From: Flavobacteriaceae bacterium
Lineage (GTDB): Bacteria > Bacteroidota > Bacteroidia > Flavobacteriales > Flavobacteriaceae
Reading direction: 5' to 3'
DNA: 8,196 nt
Assembly: GCA_003511845.1 (NCBI GenBank)
Contig: DOIV01000071.1
Location: 1,747 to 9,942 of the forward strand
Each line of letters starts with the position of its first letter. The stretch's first letter is position 1. Under the pieces are notes generated by a model. The model saw only the letters and a program-made list of their open reading frames with translations, did not search any database and was not told where the DNA came from. This document shows, piece by piece, positions 7,201 through 8,196 of the stretch. Position numbers and translations under genes: made by a program.

Positions 7201-7902
7201 ATATTGTATTGCGAAATGGGTATAGAACAAAGAAAAGTTTATAACACTTTTAAAAACAAATTTCGTGACTATCTTTTAAATAAAATTGATGAAAATGGTG
7301 TAGCAAAATCACAAATGTATGTTTTGGAAGGACTAACCAAGTTACGTCAAATTTGTAATTCTCCCGAATTATTAAGTGATGACAGTGATTATGGAAAAGC
7401 TTCTATTAAATTAGATATACTTATTGAAAATATTAGAAGTAAAACCACTGACCATAAAATATTGGTGTTTTCACAATTCACATCAATGTTAAAACTAATA
7501 AAGGATAGGTTGGAAGAGTATGATATATTATACGAATATCTTGATGGAAAAACAAGAAACAGAGAAGATAAAGTGGAAAACTTTCAAGAGAATAATAAGA
7601 TTAGGGTTTTTCTAATTAGTTTAAAAGCTGGAGGAGTTGGTTTGAATTTAATGGTTGCCGATTATGTTTTTTTAGTAGATCCTTGGTGGAATCCTGCAGT
7701 TGAAAATCAAGCAATTGATCGTTGTTACAGAATCGGACAAACTAAAAAAGTGATGGCTTACAAAATGATTTGTAAAGATACTATTGAAGAAAAAATAACC
7801 GACCTTCAAAATAAAAAGATGCAGGTTTCTGAAAGTATAATTCAGGTTGATCGAATAAAAAAATCATTTGATGCCAATCAAATAAAAGAGCTTTTTAGTT
7901 GA
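4246..7902 (+). CDS. SNF2-family DNA-dependent ATPase/helicase with two N-terminal SWIM zinc fingers
   Basis: The product has 1218 residues. SWIM finger 1 has C64-x-C66...C74-x-H76 and finger 2 has C176-x-C178...C185-x-H187; both would bind zinc and contact DNA or protein. Residues about 200-560 are Lys- and Phe-rich with no domain I recognise. About 560-735 resembles the bacterial SNF2-associated domain. The motor follows: LRPYQKQGLNWL near 760, Walker A DMGLGKT at 785-791, Walker B DESQ at 882-885 (Ser where DEAH/DEAQ is usual), LTGTPIEN from 909, KILVFSQF at 1071-1078, then SLKAGGVGLNL, DPWWNPA and QAIDRCYRIGQ (1155-1165) with both motif VI arginines. All ATPase motifs are intact, so it should be an active double-stranded DNA translocase that remodels protein-DNA complexes, as in RapA/HepA-type proteins. 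The specific target is unknown. The ATG at 4246 follows a purine-rich run; no earlier in-frame start is evident. It is monocistronic and convergent with the HsmA-family gene. Confidence 0.95.
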   Translation: MNFELLQKYKKQLSNSTIRSRAKYISLNNVNNSIYSYTFVYKGSESRPYLIEIKQHNKKINSNCTCPYDYGGLCKHEVAGINFILNNEESNSKMNKDLFGNIVVDQNEIILVNHFLTKEIINSLRNKINSNYYFNQYAVKIQSLEKNKITASYNDYNRENQTFIYNPESNTLDASCSCIYKNKYCEHIIAALFYILKKYGNAIFSPDYLNNSIVEFLQRYNMSIDDDYEKFFDFSLGIKGLEVVEKAKNIVPSLEVAKENIIPTIEKKDSLYILKEEKTIEKTHGLGFCFELTTRKKIPYFNLIPFKAKYKKRSTEFISSYQDIDSYDFIELTKDFDTEDKLITIKALNFQGINYNFIDEFNIESFRKVFIRFQDFINTSKKYLFFEKKTLKSLTKKNLKPIVFKLEKPKLFFTLTEKENFYTLKGKLTIEGKTYQIDSSLVKIYPFFCKIKESIYFFDNLYNYIYINKLQKKGELNFQKKDFSKLYKEIIEPLTEYFEVKTIVYKNSRKKIVKTNIKKQVYLSDYEGEYVVFKLAVQYDEKLILLHSKKQLFDEKDQKIVQRNEAFENNFLEEFKDLHPDFEQQENLFFLTPYQLVENEWLLKASEKLKHKSTTVFGANDLKSFRYNLNKPVVSMSVKSNIDWFDLEIVVRFGKEQVSLKEIRKALLNKSKYIQLNDGSIGILPEKWLKKLATYFKIGEVKNDSIKISNYQFNIIDELHDELETTPKFLLELQQKKLRLQNLETSISINIPKNIKATLRPYQKQGLNWLGFLDENKLGGCLADDMGLGKTLQVITFLSHLKSKKKVKNPHLVIMPTSLIFNWQKEIGKFCPSLKTLSYIGSKRKDLLKYFSKYDIILSTYGSLLNDIEFLKDTKFSYVILDESQAIKNPNSKRYKAVRLLQSENRLALTGTPIENNTFDLYAQMNFLNPGILGAMSHFKKEFSEAIDKNKDEQASFLLGKIIHPFLLRRTKEQVATELPEKIETILYCEMGIEQRKVYNTFKNKFRDYLLNKIDENGVAKSQMYVLEGLTKLRQICNSPELLSDDSDYGKASIKLDILIENIRSKTTDHKILVFSQFTSMLKLIKDRLEEYDILYEYLDGKTRNREDKVENFQENNKIRVFLISLKAGGVGLNLMVADYVFLVDPWWNPAVENQAIDRCYRIGQTKKVMAYKMICKDTIEEKITDLQNKKMQVSESIIQVDRIKKSFDANQIKELFS

Positions 7903-7913
7903 TTTTGTTAGTT

Positions 7914-8196
7914 CTACCTCGTCATACCCGAAAAGAAACCCGTAAAGTAGGGAATCAACCAAATCAGCCAAACGATAAGGCTGAATCTATGAAAGGTGGT
8001 CAATTGTTTTGGGTTATTTTTAATAACAATATATGTTGCCCAAACGGTATGAATTGCCATTAATAACAAACCCAACATTCCTGTTATGGTATGAAAATTA
8101 AAAATAAGCACCCCAACTTGTTTTTTTACATAAGCGGTACCTAAAGTATCTGCAATTAAACCTAGCCAAAAGAAAATTAAATGCCAAGGCTTTAGT
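7914..8196 (-). CDS. HsmA-family (TIGR03987-type) small integral membrane protein, 5'-truncated by window edge
   Basis: The reading frame is open to the right edge, so the N-terminus is missing; 93 codons and the TAG stop at 7914-7916 are visible. An in-frame GTG at 8111 is not the start, because family-like sequence (KPWHLIFFWLGLIADTLGTA) precedes it. At least three membrane segments are seen, around HLIFFWLGLIADTLGTAYV, ITGMLGLLLMAIHTVWATYI and SLIVWLIWLIPYFTGFFSGM. Histidines recur at the membrane borders (KPWH, NFHTITG, AIHTVWA, FHRFS), which suggests metal or haem contact, but that is inference and no biochemical role is established to my knowledge. The gene converges on the SNF2 gene with only 11 bp between stop codons and no terminator hairpin between them. 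A decayed copy of its 3' end lies at 4078-4129. Confidence 0.85.
   Translation of the reverse strand, partial: LKPWHLIFFWLGLIADTLGTAYVKKQVGVLIFNFHTITGMLGLLLMAIHTVWATYIVIKNNPKQLTTFHRFSLIVWLIWLIPYFTGFFSGMTR

Noticed and set aside
7914..8111. A complete 65-codon HsmA-type protein starting at GTG 8111
   Set aside because: The frame stays open to the window edge with family-like sequence (KPWHLIFFWLGLIADTLGT) upstream of the GTG, so the gene is truncated by the window rather than starting there.
4246..8196. SNF2 plus membrane protein as a defence system (for example a DISARM-like module)
   Set aside because: No methyltransferase, phospholipase, nuclease or DUF1998-type partner is present. The neighbours are convergent rather than co-transcribed, so there is no evidence for a defence operon in this window.

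Overview
The window is AT-rich (roughly 30% G+C by eye). It has no clear Shine-Dalgarno sequences, and it carries a TonB-dependent receptor with an N-terminal carboxypeptidase-regulatory-like domain plus a lipoprotein with a Cys-Asp-Ser-Asp-Asp start. Together these point to a Bacteroidota chromosome, most likely a flavobacterium. No rRNA, tRNA or CRISPR array was seen.

Left part (1-2696, minus strand): a two-gene transcription unit encodes a TonB-dependent outer-membrane receptor followed 30 bp later by a lipoprotein that runs off the left edge. The pairing resembles xenosiderophore/iron uptake loci of the Bacteroides XusA-XusB type (TonB receptor plus DUF4374 lipoprotein). The substrate assignment is inference. 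A 192-bp divergent intergenic region (2697-2888) holds a perfect 13-bp palindrome close to the receptor start and weak Bacteroidota-type promoter elements on both strands. It separates the receptor from a plus-strand gene (2889-3440) for a small membrane-anchored, cysteine-free protein that looks like a thioredoxin-fold relative without a redox centre.

Middle part (3441-4245): 805 bp without an intact gene, but not empty. It contains a competing-hairpin segment. It also holds a dead IS200/IS605-family element: terminal TATGGACT/AGTCCATA repeats surround a tnpA pseudogene with an internal deletion that removes the HUH region, a frameshift and two in-frame stops. After that comes a roughly 52-bp fossil of the 3' end of an HsmA/TIGR03987-type membrane-protein gene. 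The intact homologue of this fossil lies at the right end of the window, in the same orientation.

Right part (4246-8196): a 1218-residue SNF2-family ATPase with two N-terminal SWIM zinc fingers is transcribed rightwards. It converges, with an 11-bp gap, on the minus-strand HsmA-family gene, which is cut by the right edge. The SNF2 gene is therefore bracketed by a decayed and an intact copy of the same gene end. This suggests the SNF2 segment arrived by insertion at a gene 3' end, or that a neighbouring gene was duplicated and then lost. This bracket is the most unusual feature of the window. No established multi-gene defence system or other novel system can be demonstrated from the sequence alone.
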